A DNA stretch of 64,000 bases, from NCBI RefSeq assembly GCF_052324685.1, contig NC_135212.1:2745652-2809651 (forward strand), in the 5' to 3' direction. Source of the stretch: Brachyhypopomus gauderio. Lineage: Eukaryota; Chordata; Actinopteri; Gymnotiformes; Hypopomidae. Below the pieces are notes generated by a model. That model did no database searches, had not been told where the DNA came from, and was given only the letters and a program-made list of their open reading frames with translations. Below, piece by piece: positions 21,316 to 31,926 of this stretch. The translations under genes were made by a program, and so were the position numbers. The number at the start of each line of letters is the position of its first letter. The first letter of the stretch is position 1.

Positions 21316-22300
21316 TGAATGCATAATAAGCTTTCCCTAGCTGACCAAAGGGATATTCAGTCAAGGATAAAATCACTGAGGAACTAGGGTAATCATTGTA
21401 TTACCCTAATCCTCAAAGTAAAAAAATATGTCTGAATATAGTGTTGGAGCCATTATGTAGAGAATATAGTTTCTTATAATTTATTTATTTGTAATGTTTG
21501 AGTGTTTGAATATAAGACTGATTGTTGTCTGTTAAATATTGTCTTGCCTACAGTAATAACGTTAATTTTACGCACAACGTCATTTTTAGGCATGAAGCTG
21601 CAGTAGCCGTTAGAGTGACAGCACAACAGTCTTTGACCGTTACCACACGGAGCTAAGCTATATAGCGCAAGACAATTTGTACTTTGTCATATGAGAAATG
21701 TTTCATTTAGTAAATTTTGAAAATCTTCAATGAAGTCTCGCGTCATTGACTCCAATGCAAGAAGTTAAAAGAAGAAGAAGCTGCACCTACATATAGCAAT
21801 AGATAGCCTACTTACAACAACACTGAAATATACCAATGTAAATCAAATTCATGATGAGATTATTGAATTTATAATAAATTATATGCTAGTACTGTACATA
21901 ATGGATAAAATGCCATTGTTTTATTCACTGGTAATGTCCAATTTGACATTGATGAGGGGTTGTCTGATGTATACAACTATCTCTACCGTCTTCTGCATTT
22001 CCAACTACCTTCCACTAAGCTCATGAATCACTGTTAAATGTGAGGTCAACCACAGTGGTGATTGGTGAAAACTGAAGATTTTCAGAGTGTTCCTTGAAGT
22101 TTCTCACCTTCCTACTGTCCTCTTTTTAAAAACCCAAATTATGCAAATGTGCACATGAAGCCACTCCACAAAAGAGTCTAAATATTTTTTTCTGTACCTT
22201 TTCAGTGCTCTCTCTCTACTTGATTCTAAATTTTATTTCTCATTTCAAGTTCTTTGATTTGTCTGATGAATTGGTGAAGTGGGAATATGTCAATATGGTC
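20041..22300. other. Intergenic, duplicated at 42770-44993
   Basis: No gene is supported. Contains short repeats of a TTAAGAACAGAACTTTACT phrase (20050-20150) and the CA microsatellite listed separately. The same sequence with small indels is present in block B. Confidence 0.6.
21248..21313. repeat. (CA)n microsatellite
   Basis: About 33 CA units. The paired tract in block B (43990-44032) is about 12 units shorter. Confidence 0.97.
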
Positions 22301-22338
22301 TGTTTTTGTCTTAATCTGCAGTGTTCTGTTTCATTGTG
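22301..22338 (-). promoter_or_regulatory. V(D)J recombination signal behind the 12-unit array VH
   Basis: Minus strand: heptamer CACAATG (22332-22338), 22-bp spacer, nonamer ACAAAAACA (22301-22309). The essential CAC of the heptamer is intact, and the G-to-A change at position 5 would be expected to weaken it. Confidence 0.85.
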
Positions 22339-23109
22339 GTGTTCGAGCACAGTGATACACAGCAGTGTCTTCTGTTTTCAGACTGGTCATGTGTAGATAC
22401 ACCTGCATCTTGCTGTTATCTCTGGAGATGGTGAACCTCCCTTGTAGTAATTGAGAGTATGATTTATCTCTGGAGATGGTGAACCTCCCTTGTACTGATT
22501 TTGAATATGATTTATCACTGGAGATGGTGAACCTCCCTTGTACTGATTGAGAGTATGATTTATCTCTGGAGATGGTGAACCTCCCTTGTGGTGATTGAGA
22601 GTATGATTTATCACTGGAGATGGTGAACCTCCTTTGTACTGATTGAGAGTATGATTTATCACTGGAGATGGTGAACCTCCCTTGTACTGATTGAGAGTAT
22701 GATTTATCTCTGGAGATGGTGAACCTCCCTTGTACTGATTGAGAGTATGATTTATCTCTGGAGATGGTGAACCTCCCTTGTGGTGATTGAGAGTATGATT
22801 TATCACTGGAGATGGTGAACCTCCCTTGTACTGATTGAGAGTATGATTTATCTCTGGAGATGGTGAAGCTCCCTTGTACTGATTGAGAGTATGATTTATC
22901 TCTGGAGATGGTGAACCTTCCTTGTAGTGATTGAGAGTATGATTTATCTCTGGAGATGGTGAACCTCCCTTGTGTCAGTGTCTGGATCCTGCAACCCGCA
23001 ACATCAAGGTTCATTATATGTATGTTTGAATACTGGCAAATAAATATTACAGAGGATGTAAATGAAATGCATAAATACATCTACTCACCAAAGTGATCAT
23101 TGGATTCAT
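22339..23109 (-). pseudogene. VH-derived segment with 12 tandem CDR2/FR3 units
   Basis: The minus strand is open over 249 codons. After a TTGCAG acceptor-like site comes IQTLT, the first residues of a group III FR1. The frame then jumps straight to QGRFTISRD. The 16-residue unit ([19 protein letters not shown]) runs 11 times, and the twelfth copy continues into a normal FR3 end ([22 protein letters not shown]). FR1 Cys, CDR1, the FR2 Trp and CDR2 are absent, so no Ig fold is expected. A possible short leader (MNPMITL, donor GTGAGT at 23083-23088) exists but its phase does not fit the acceptor. Classed as a pseudogene, although the frame is kept and an RSS follows. Confidence 0.85.
22422..22973 (-). 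repeat. 48-bp tandem array, 12 units
   Basis: Plus-strand CTGGAGATGGTGAACCTCCC recurs at 22422 and every 48 bp to 22950. Units differ by a few substitutions (CTCTGG/CACTGG, TACTGATT/GGTGATT) in a fixed order. The period is a multiple of three, so the reading frame is preserved. Confidence 0.98.
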
Positions 23110-23142
23110 AGCTGTTTCTGAAAAGTTGAAGCAAAATGAGTT

Positions 23143-23151
23143 TATTCATTT

Positions 23152-23185
<34 letters not shown>

Positions 23186-23204
23186 ACACACACACACACA
23201 CACG
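23143..23204. repeat. (CA)n microsatellite beside a TATA-like box
   Basis: Interrupted CA repeat at about 23161-23204. The adjoining minus-strand TATAAATG near 23146-23153 is about 40 bp upstream of the putative short leader ATG (23109). Confidence 0.7.
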
Positions 23205-23489
23205 GTTATATTGAGTTTGATATTGTGCTTGATGTGGTTACAAAAGGTAAAAATAACCGATCCCTCAAATTCAGAGCATGTGCAGAGGTGACAGACGTAC
23301 CTTAAAAAACAAAGCAAAGTTTGTCTTAAGGTCGGCATAAAGAATGCAGTGACACCACAACATTTAAGATACTGTCACAAAAATCTAAGGACATTTTTCC
23401 TGTAAGGTGTTGGCTCTTTTGTAGTGATCTTATGATACATTTATTCAACTTGTTTCTTCACAAAAGTGTGTGTGTGGTGGGGGGTGGGG

Positions 23490-23528
23490 TGTTTTTGTCA
23501 AGGTATTATGCATTTATCTAGTACTGTG
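23490..23528 (-). promoter_or_regulatory. V(D)J recombination signal of VH 23.5 kb
   Basis: Minus strand: heptamer CACAGTA (23522-23528), 23-bp spacer, nonamer ACAAAAACA (23490-23498). Confidence 0.9.
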
Positions 23529-24020
23529 TGGTCTCCTTACACAATAATACACAGCTGTGTCTTCAGGCTGCAGATTCTGTCCCTGTAGAGTCACTGTGCT
23601 GCTGGAGGCATCTTTAGAAATACTGAACTTGCTTTTCAGAGAATCTTTTTGCCTAATGTCCCCACCCCCCCAAATGTGATTGATCCACTCCAGAGTTTTC
23701 CCTGCAGGCTGCCGTATCCAGCCTGTCGCATAGTTATCATCAGTAACTGAATAACCTGATACTTTACAGTTGATAGTCAGAGATCCTCCTGGATTTATAA
23801 CCAATGAACTTGGCTGAGTTAGGTCAAGATCACATTTCACACCTAGAAAAAAATACAATACAATTTTAATTGCTTGTTTAAACAAATGTAAATAAGTTGA
23901 CCTTTACAGCAAAAATATGTAAATGTAAATAATTAAATTAATAAAATTCTATTTCAAGGACATTACATGAGACTTACAGATTACTGCTCTCATTATCAGT
24001 ATCAGAGATAAGTAGATCAT
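23529..24020 (-). CDS. Immunoglobulin heavy-chain V segment, group IV (23.5 kb)
   Basis: The leader exon 23978-24020 encodes MIYLSLILIMRAVI plus one base, with donor GTAAGT. The V exon 23529-23842 follows TTTTTCTAG, joining to CVKCDLDLTQPSS. First Cys in TINCKVSG, Trp in ATGWIRQPAGKTLEW, FR3 SKFSISKDASSSTVTLQ, end [10 protein letters not shown]. The CDR1 is longer than in groups I-III and CDR2 is Gly-rich (HIWGGGD). No stops. An octamer-like site lies 92 bp before the ATG. Its duplicate is at 46.3 kb. Confidence 0.93.
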
Positions 24021-24111
24021 GGTTGTATGTGGGCTCTGTTGAAGATGCTGCCGTGATCTCCACTGGGGTGAAAGGATGAAGGTCTTTCATACATACAGAA
24101 AGACTGGGTCA

Positions 24112-24119
24112 TTTTGCAT
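24112..24119 (-). promoter_or_regulatory. Octamer-like promoter site
   Basis: Minus strand ATGCAAAA, 92 bp upstream of the group IV leader ATG. The same site and spacing occur at 46845-46852. Confidence 0.65.
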
Positions 24120-24301
24120 AAGCTGAAACGTCAATTATTCCAATTATTTATTCAAATCATTCAAATTATTAAGCGGGTGATGCATTTATAAAGCAGATTG
24201 GTATAATTTCATGACTATTAGAAATGTCTCTCAGCCAAAGGTAAAGGTTTTTTGAAATTCAAATAAATCAATTTGAATTATTGACCTCAGAATTATCGAA
24301 C

Positions 24302-24820
24302 TGTCACGTAGGGCCACGCCCCCCTCTCTAGCTGTCACTTCGGTTCCCTGCTCGAGGTCTGTGTTGTTCCCTGCTTGTCTGGTGATTGTGTTCTTGCATT
24401 GATTCCAGTGTGATCCTTATTCTGTGTTCCCAGTTCTGTGAGTACTTCTGTGTTCTGTGAGTACGTTTTTGCTGCCCAGTCACTCTGTGTTTCTGTTTCT
24501 GTTTCCTGGTTGTTTTGTTTGCGTTCTACCCGTGTTTTTTTTCAAGTATATCGTTCGGTCATGTCTCTTCATGTTTCTTGTTCTGAGAAAAAAATGTTTC
24601 CTGTTTCCATTGCTGGACATATTATTCCCTGCCTATAAGGGCCTTTACCTTCCTTAGTAAAGTTAAGGATCCTTCACTTCTCTTCCAGTTTTCACCTTTG
24701 TCTAGTTTGTTAAGACGTCACTTTGACATTTTTATTACCTTGTTACCTAAACTACAGCCAGTGAATAATAACAACTTTTAAATGAGTGCAAGAGGCACTA
24801 GTGAGCACAGAGGATTGTGA
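24302..24820. mobile_element. LTR-like repeat (TGTCACGTAGGG...)
   Basis: Begins TGTCACGTAGGGCCACGCC, resembling the start of the solo LTR at 36077, and may end near TTGTGACA. No target duplication was found, so the end is uncertain. The block B copy (47036-47425) lacks about 100 bp. Confidence 0.45.
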
Positions 24821-25053
24821 CAGTAGCAAAACCCACAGCAGCACACACAGCAGGGGCAAATGTGCCATGGGTAAATGTGTATGTGATGCCGGCCACAGGC
24901 CTAGGGGAACCTTGGCCAGGCACAAGGTGACGTCAACCCCTGGGATGACGTTATGATGGCAGAGGGAAAGAGTGGCTCGCTCACTCTCTTCCTCGTTCTG
25001 TCTTTCTCTCTCTCTCTCTCTTTCTCTGTAGTAACGAAGGGAAATAGCACAAC

Positions 25054-25336
25054 TGTGACAGGCAGGGTGAGCAACTAAAATGGAAGCGATCACGCCAAGT
25101 CTCAGGGGAAAAGGATGGTTTAATAGAAAGTGTGCAAACCAAAAACCTCCAAATTAAGGATATAATGACCAGCGGTCAACTGGTACAAAGACAAGGCATA
25201 TATAGGCAAACAAACGACACTCAGGTGAGACAGATCACGGGCTCCGCCCACCTGAGGAACGCACACAACATCACAAAACAACAACAACAGCTGCTATGGA
25301 TGGAGGCGACCAGTAGGGGGCCGCCTCACCGTGACA
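25054..25336. mobile_element. Solo LTR (283 bp), present only in block A
   Basis: TGTGACAGGCAGGGTGAGC to CACCGTGACA, with ACAAC before and ACAAA after, an imperfect 5-bp duplication. Block B reads straight through (CACAACGCTGGAG near 47656). Same family as 61066-61362. Confidence 0.82.
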
Positions 25337-25429
25337 ACAAAGATGGAGTGGAGTAGTGGAGGGATATTTCTTCAGGAACCGACCGGAACCGACCGTGCTC
25401 AAAATAACCAACTAAAAACAAAAACTGCA

Positions 25430-27930
25430 AACAAAAGAGCATCGAGTTCCCTACTCACCCAGGCCACATTTACAATAATATTATTTACAACAATTACAAT
25501 AAACGAGTTATATACAACAATGTACAATTATCAGAGTTGTATAGTAACGAAGTAGAACTACTTCATTACTGTACTTAAGTACTAAAATGCTGTATCTGTA
25601 TTTTACTGGAGTATTATTTTTTTCTTCTACTTCCACTTTTACTTCACTACATATTTTCCATTAGTTTAATACTTTTACTCCGATACAAGGCTGGACTGGG
25701 ACAAATGCCCTGGCATTTTTGGTTTAGACTGGCCCCTCATTGTCATTTATGTATGTGGGGTACGACAACAAAAAAAAATAATTAAAAAAATTACTAAAGC
25801 GGACCACGAAGAGAAAGGGTGGGGCCGCTTTCGTCCTATATCCAGATTACCAGTCCAGCCCTGCTCCGATACATTTTTTACATGCTGTATAGTTACTCGT
25901 TACAATTATAAACATGTTAGCTAGGAATTAAACCCATATTATCAACACTGCCAGAGCGGTAGATGGTGCTGTCACCAGGTCAAGCGATCAGACTGTCTCA
26001 TGAGAAAACTGCTCATTCTCCGGTCACGTCCCACCTCTGCTGCTACCTTCACTGAACATGTGAGCTTTGTAAGCTAGGTATACATGACGCATCGTGACTT
26101 GCGCAAGGGTCAGCGCGGCAAAAATGATGCAATCATGGTGGCTCCGCGCAAGGTCGTGCACCACTCAATTTTTGTGCGTGCAATTCATACACTTGTATGA
26201 CACTTTAAAGGTCCATTTGCAATATTTTTCAGCACCTTCAGCCTAATTTGCATATTTATACAAATACACATATACTTGAAATTATTCGAAATAATTCGCT
26301 TTTTATCACATTAAAAGAGATGGTATTATAGGATTATAAATTTGTACAGACCTCAGAGTTCTGTAGCCCAGCGCTGGGAAAACAGATTCACAACACAAGG
26401 GTGTCAGGAAAGAGTTACAAAGTTTAATGATAATACATGTAGCTAAATACAGAACGAAGAAGATGTGTCTTAACACAATTGGGTAAGAATAACAAATATA
26501 TTATTTTTACCTATACAAAAAACATTCAAACATGTATGATTGGTGTTCTCCTTATCAGGAGAGGAGGCACAGTAGACTGGATCTAGGAGTAGTGGAAAAG
26601 TACCAGGGTTGCCAACTTTTGACGTTCACTTGGAGTGAGATTTTAACCTGGAGCCGGTGGCGAGTGTATTTTGTTGAGCGGGGGGGGTGGCGAACGTAAA
26701 ATGGACACAGATTCAGTGTTATATCGCCGGTGGATGGCGCCAGAGCTAGCGAACTAGAAATGTATTGAATCATATATGTGGATCTGAGGTAAATAAACTG
26801 GATTTTTTTTTTTCGGCGTGAGATATCGGAAGTGTGGCATGAGAGCGTGTGAAAACGGTCAAATGCGTGTGTCTCACGCTCAATGCGTGAGAGTTGGCAA
26901 CCCTGAAGTACAGAGAGGAAGACAGAGAGAGAGACAGACAGAGGGAGAGACAGAGAGAGAGAGAGAGAGGGGGGTTCTAACTGAGGAGCAGACACACAGA
27001 TAAGGGAGTGAATTGAATGTCAGAGTGTTCTGAGCATCACAGACAGTAATTCTCTTACAGTATCCTGTTTGGTAAGAGCAGAAGAATAAGTGTATTACAT
27101 AAGCTTGTTGGTGTTTTAATGTAGGCCACTTAAATTGGCTTTCCACACCTCCAACATCGAGTGATCGTGGCGGTGAGGGTAAGGAAGTAGACCACCCCTG
27201 GCCCTACCTAGAGACAATGTTTTCGTTTACCGGAGTGAAAGAAAATTCTTATAGGATGAAGTGCCTTCTCCTAAAAAGTGGGAAATATTGGCCTTCAAAA
27301 ATTCACCTTCAAACTTGAAGAAACACATCAAGGTCAGTTACAAATATAACACACAGAAGACACACCAGCTTGAGCTATCAGTAAGCACTAGTTAGGTTAG
27401 CGGTCTTAGCTAGCTAACTAATCTAATTATGTTCATGACGTGCTGCAGTATTCACTTAACATTAGCTAGCAATCATAAAGGCTATGTCACGCTGAATTGT
27501 GTTTTAGCAACAGTAAGCCATGTCTCGTTTCGTGTTGATTAATCATGTGCCCATTTTTATAGTGTAGTTTTTCATAGGGTGAGGGCATTTATTGAGGGTA
27601 AACGCAGGGCAGTAGGCTCACCCTTAGAACCCAACGGACGGATTTTACATCCAAAATACACCTTGTTTTCTCAGCTAAATTAAGGCTAACTTGTACTTCT
27701 GCATCAAACCTACGACGTAGCAGGACATAGATTATCTAGGGGTTTTTTGTGTACAAAGTGTTATGCCCAGGTTTTTAAGTTGCTACTTGTTTTTACATAC
27801 AGAATACTTTGTGGTCATAGACAGCTTTGATTTGTAAGTGATGTATTTGACTGCTTTCTTTAATTAATACAAAACGCAATACTTGTACTTTTTACTTTCA
27901 GTACTTGAGTAATAGTTAGAATAGTTACCA
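25430..27930. repeat. Noncoding duplicated block (pairs with 54150-56760)
   Basis: Long stretches match 54160-56760, with insertions in each copy. Holds a GA-rich microsatellite (26926-26970) and a fragment near 26600-26890 with TCTCACGC words that also appears inside the hAT element (32873-33120) and near 54790-54960. No gene is supported. Confidence 0.75.
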
Positions 27931-27939
27931 TAACCCATG

Positions 27940-28541
27940 ACATTTGGTAGCTTTACACATTAATACACTGCATTATCTTGAGTGACATGACATACAGCAT
28001 CAAGTTTCCCACTTTTTACCCTCGTCTCTTGGAATGTATACAGTGGAATTTTCTTGGTGTTGTTGTAAACATCTGTCAAACACCAAATCTGTTTTTAGAT
28101 GCCTGCCTGACTCAGGCTAGTCAACATATAAGCTAACCGCTATACAGCTCAGTTTATGAAAACTTTAAAGTCACCACAAAATATGGTAAAATATATTTTT
28201 AAAGAATATACTGCATACTACTAGTCTTTTCAGGATTCTTGACTACAGATAATACACTTTTGACTCTGACAAACTAAATGTCAAACTGTTGCGTCAGTAA
28301 CTCCACTAGTTCATGGAAACTGGTAAGAAATAATGTGATTAGAACAAACTGCCTGTCGTTATGAGAGACTGATGCATAATTTATTAACAAAATTTAAAAT
28401 GGTGGAACTTACATGAAATTGCTAACATTAAAAAAACACTAGCTTAGACGATCATGTTCAAGCTTTGAACGACATTTGTAAAAGGTACTTCTTTGGTCTG
28501 GTTAGTCATGCCTCAGTAACTTGACTAGTTCATGGTCTAAC
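27940..28541. other. Intergenic, third copy of the group I VH spacer
   Basis: Matches 1870-2230 and 58570-58900. About 200 bp near 28310-28500 is not in the 2-kb copy. No gene is seen. Confidence 0.6.
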
Positions 28542-28579
28542 AGTTTTTGAACAGCTCATTGGCTTGTTGTGTCACAGTG
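28542..28579 (-). promoter_or_regulatory. V(D)J recombination signal of VH 28.6 kb
   Basis: Minus strand: heptamer CACTGTG (28573-28579), 22-bp spacer, nonamer TCAAAAACT (28542-28550). Confidence 0.91.
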
Positions 28580-29016
28580 ACTCTCGTGCACAGTAATAAA
28601 CAGCCGTGTCTTCAGTTTTCAGACTCTTCACCTGCAGGTACAGCATGTTTTTACTGGTGTCTTTGGTGATGGAGAACTGGCCCTGGAGAGACTGGGCAAA
28701 TATAGTGCCTGTGCCAGTATCAATGCGCCCAATCCATTCCAGTGCTTTTCCTGGTTTCTGACGGATCCAGTGCATATAGTAGCTGCCCATTGAGAATCCC
28801 GACACAGTACAGGACAGAGCGATGGACTCTCCTGGTCTCCCCACCACAGAGTCAGAGGAGGTCAACGACTGACCATGAACACCTGAAAAAAGGGTAAATT
28901 TGGGATGTCAGGAAAAAAGTACATTTTCAAAGTGCCTGTTAAAATGTTGTCGTTATGATTAGAGGTTTCTCACATGAAACAAAAGCAAGAAGAATTCCAT
29001 ACTGCAGCATATTCAT
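28580..29016 (-). CDS. Immunoglobulin heavy-chain V segment, group I (28.6 kb)
   Basis: The leader exon 28974-29016 encodes [14 protein letters not shown] plus one base, with donor GTGAGA. The V exon 28580-28882 follows TTTTTTCAG and joins as [11 protein letters not shown]. First Cys, [16 protein letters not shown] and [10 protein letters not shown] are intact, with CDR1 GFSMGSYY and CDR2 IDTGTGT. A perfect octamer sits 147 bp before the ATG. An in-frame stop lies in the intron, which is removed by splicing. Looks functional. Confidence 0.93.
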
Positions 29017-29080
29017 CACTACAATCTCAATGTCTTCAGCGAGAGAAATCAGACATACCAGTGGTTCAGTAGGTAAAGCC

Positions 29081-29170
29081 ATTTATATCTGTGTCCTAAT
29101 GAGGGGGTGTGTGCTTAACCCTGACACAGGTCAAGAATACAAATTGCACATTGTATATGTAAATTTGCAT
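29081..29170 (-). promoter_or_regulatory. VH promoter: perfect octamer and TATA
   Basis: ATGCAAAT on the minus strand at 29163-29170 and TATAAAT at 29081-29087, the same layout as at 2778-2867. Confidence 0.85.
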
Positions 29171-29329
29171 TGTACTGCACATTATGATTGCAGGTGTGTT
29201 GAGGATTTATATCTGCAATGTCATTTAGAGGTTAAAACATTGGAGCAGCTTGGATGAAGGTAAATATTAATGAATCACATTTGTTATTGATATTTTCACC
29301 ACTGTGGGAACACTGCAACAAATGTGTGA

Positions 29330-29700
29330 TACATGAGATGGTACGTGTCTCCAACATCTCCCCAAACAGTACTTCAGACTTTTCTTTTAAAATGTGCCTG
29401 GTCAATGCGTGCTCGGTGACAAACAAAAGTCATATCTTAAATGATTTATTTACAGGGAACAATTTAGCTTTTCTGTTTTTAACTGAAACCTGGCAACGGG
29501 ATGCAGACTTTTCTCATTTAAACCAACTGTGTTCTTCAGACAGCTCTGTGATTGGGACTCCATGTTTATCCGGACGAGGTCTTGCAGTAGTTTGGAAGAA
29601 GCATTTTGTTTGCCAGTTAGTGAACACGGAGCTTTATTTCACTTTTGAACTGCAAATAAAAAAAATGTTGGTAAGACTAAGCCATTCAATTGTGTCTTAA
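29330..29700 (+). mobile_element. L2/jockey-type LINE, apurinic endonuclease fragment
   Basis: The plus-strand frame reads VNACSVTNKSHILNDLF, then LAFLFLTETWQRDADFS, then GTPCLSGRGLAVVWK. These are the N-terminal motifs of the AP-endonuclease of this LINE group (NAR/CS, TETW, GRGGLA). The frame ends at 29700 without RT sequence. Confidence 0.75.
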
Positions 29701-29701
29701 T

Positions 29702-30103
29702 CAGTGTTGCGAATAACGCCGTTAGGTAACGGCGTCATTTTGTCAGTAACGGGATAATATAATTAATTACTTTTCCTGTTGTTACAACGTCGTTGACATT
29801 ACTGGTCATTAAAAGCAGTGCGTTACTATATATTGATATACTAACGGTAATCCGAGCGGACCCCTGCCCAGGCTAGTGAGGAGTAACAGATCTCGATAGG
29901 TCACAGTTCTCGGTGTAACAAATGTTTAACTTAACAAGTCAGTAAGCGATTGGCTAAGGCAGCGTTATGGTAGCCAATCAGAGCCAGTGTTTTTACACAC
30001 GCGCCGATGCACAGCAGTGACACATGACACAATCGGAGAAGAGGCAGAAATGGCGAGTCAGGAGCAAGCCGAAGAAAAATTAGCATTTTTTACGTGGCGA
30101 TAC
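29702..30103 (+). mobile_element. 5' end of a hAT-like transposon
   Basis: Starts CAGTGTTGCGAATAACGCCG, a common fish hAT terminus. At 30050 an ATG opens MASQEQAEEKLAFFTWRYT, which looks like a transposase first exon before it runs into a CACTGTAAAAAC sequence at 30104. No right end could be assigned. Confidence 0.5.
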
Positions 30104-31314
30104 ACTGTAAAAACATTTTTAACAGATATTTAGTGTAAATAAATACAGTATTTTTCTGTCTTTTTCATAATAAGAGAATATACCTGTAAAATACAGGAAA
30201 ATGACTTTTTTAAAGAAAACTCAGATGAAGCGAGGTCCAGCTTGGTACAGCCAGCGGGGCAATGTGCAGCACTGGACCGGACGACCTCCGGGAATAAAAG
30301 GGTGCACAACATAATCGTGAACAGGTGTTAGTACTCAGGGGAATTGGACCGTGGGAGCAGTGTAGTGATCTGGGGCGTGCGTTGTGTGTGAACACGAACG
30401 GGCACATTCGCCCTCTGGTGGCGACCCATCCTCCCCACCGTGACAGCTATGTTGCTTCTGTGATGCTGAGCTCTAGCTATAATAAGTTTGTGCTATTAAC
30501 AGAAAAGATAGATTTTGTTGGTATTCTATTTCATTTATTTTTTAACCTTATTTTTCTATTATTTACTTAGAAAAATTATTTATTCATTTGGTTTATTATT
30601 ATTATTATTTATTATTACTAAATGTTGTTGAGAACACAGCCTTGCACCGTGCAAAATGTTTGCACTATTATTACTTGTACACGTGTTATCTATTTGGAAT
30701 TATTCTGGATTCATTACACAGTAAAAAAACAAAACAAATTAATGTGCTGCTGTTCAGAGAGACATTACATTTCTATATTTTATTCTTAATTTATCGTGTT
30801 TCACATCGATATCGGGATATCCAACAGTGTTCTCGCACATTGCAATTCTAGTCCATATCGTGCACCCCTAATGGCATAGTAATAAAATGTGTGTATTGTG
30901 TTGTAATTTTTATTACCACAGGATGCAACAGACAATCTCCATTCATTCTTTTCATAGAGAAATTCTATACACCACTGAAATCATGTTGTCAATCTGCAGT
31001 CTAGGCCATGCTCTTATACCCTATATGGAACCCCGGATCTAAAAGAAATTTCTCTACGAGACAAATGAACATTTTTCTCTTGAATACAACTGTATTGTCT
31101 GAATTATTATTAAAGTGAAATGTAAATTCATTAGACCGGCAGCCTCCTTAAAAATAACGCAAACCAGCATCCTTTGCCAGTGTGGTAGTGTTTTTTCCAT
31201 GTACGGAATGAGGGAACATAAAAATAAGTCAGATCTTTCCCTTTTATTCATAGCTTGCTTTGACAAGCTCTACGAGCAGACAGCACTCTGGAGTTCTTTC
31301 TGACCCTACCGGTA
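30104..31314. other. Repeat-rich intergenic
   Basis: 30225-30444 resembles the 3' half of the 18640-19001 LTR family (GTGCAGCACTGGACCG to CCCACCGTGACA). The rest is AT-rich with no gene recognised. Confidence 0.5.
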
Positions 31315-31926
31315 CTTGTCCATCCTCAAAGCAAAGTTGGCATCTGTGGTGCTCTTTCTTGGCATGACACCCTGCTGCTCACAAATAGTTCCCTCTTGTC
31401 TAGGTCTAGCTTCTACAACTCTCTCCCAGATCTTTATTGTGTGGCTCATCAACTTAATTCCCTTGTAGTTGTTAACAAGTCTAAGCCAGTGCCTTTAACA
31501 TCTCCTCTATTAACTCTTTACCACATTCCTTCCTTCTTCAGTTTCCACCATTTGGTCTTCTTTTCTGGTTTGACGTTTTTCCTCTTCTTCACAACAACAG
31601 TCATTCTACACACCACCATACAATGCTGTTTGGCCACGCTCTCTCCTGTCACAATCTTACAGTCCCCAATCTCTGTCGGGTTTTGTCTTCTACACAGAAT
31701 GTAGTCTACTTGTGTACTCCTCCCTCCACTCTCATAGGTCACCCTATGTTCCTTTTTGGAAATACGTGTTGACTACAGCCATTTCCATCCTCTTGGCAGA
31801 ATCCACCACCATCTGTCCTTCCTGGTTCCTTTCCTTGACACCTGTGATGGTGTGCTGTTTACCTTGTTTAACTTGAATGGTCTCAGAGTACACCCAATAC
31901 CGACGCACCCACTTATGCACACCCAC
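31315..31926 (-). pseudogene. RTE-like LINE fragment (endonuclease plus RT start)
   Basis: Minus-strand frames give EGQMVVDSAKRMEMAVVNTYF and, shifted, YESGGRSTQVDYILCRR, which are endonuclease motifs of CFDP2/RTE-like elements. After a gap comes NYKGIKLMSHTIKIWERVVE and CEQQGVMPRKSTTDANFAL, part of an RT domain. Frameshifts and a large internal deletion make it dead. Confidence 0.75.

Larger units (their letters stand above)
18640..25053. repeat. Segmental duplication block A (pairs with 41620-47660)
   Basis: Gene order, introns, spacers and even mobile fragments match block B across this span: VH group III, the VH with the 48-bp array, then VH group IV. The homology also extends left through the LINE tail (9283-9377 plus 16297-16630 against 41204-41614) once later insertions are removed. 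Confidence 0.92.

Noticed and set aside
22387..22806. Second long frame in the array ([19 protein letters not shown] repeats)
   Set aside because: Any 48-bp repeat is open in several frames if one unit lacks stops. Only the GRFTISRD frame joins to a VH FR3 end.
22422..22973. Regular 48-bp repeats suggesting a CRISPR-like array
   Set aside because: There are no variable spacers. The units are contiguous, coding and clearly derived from VH FR3, in a vertebrate context.
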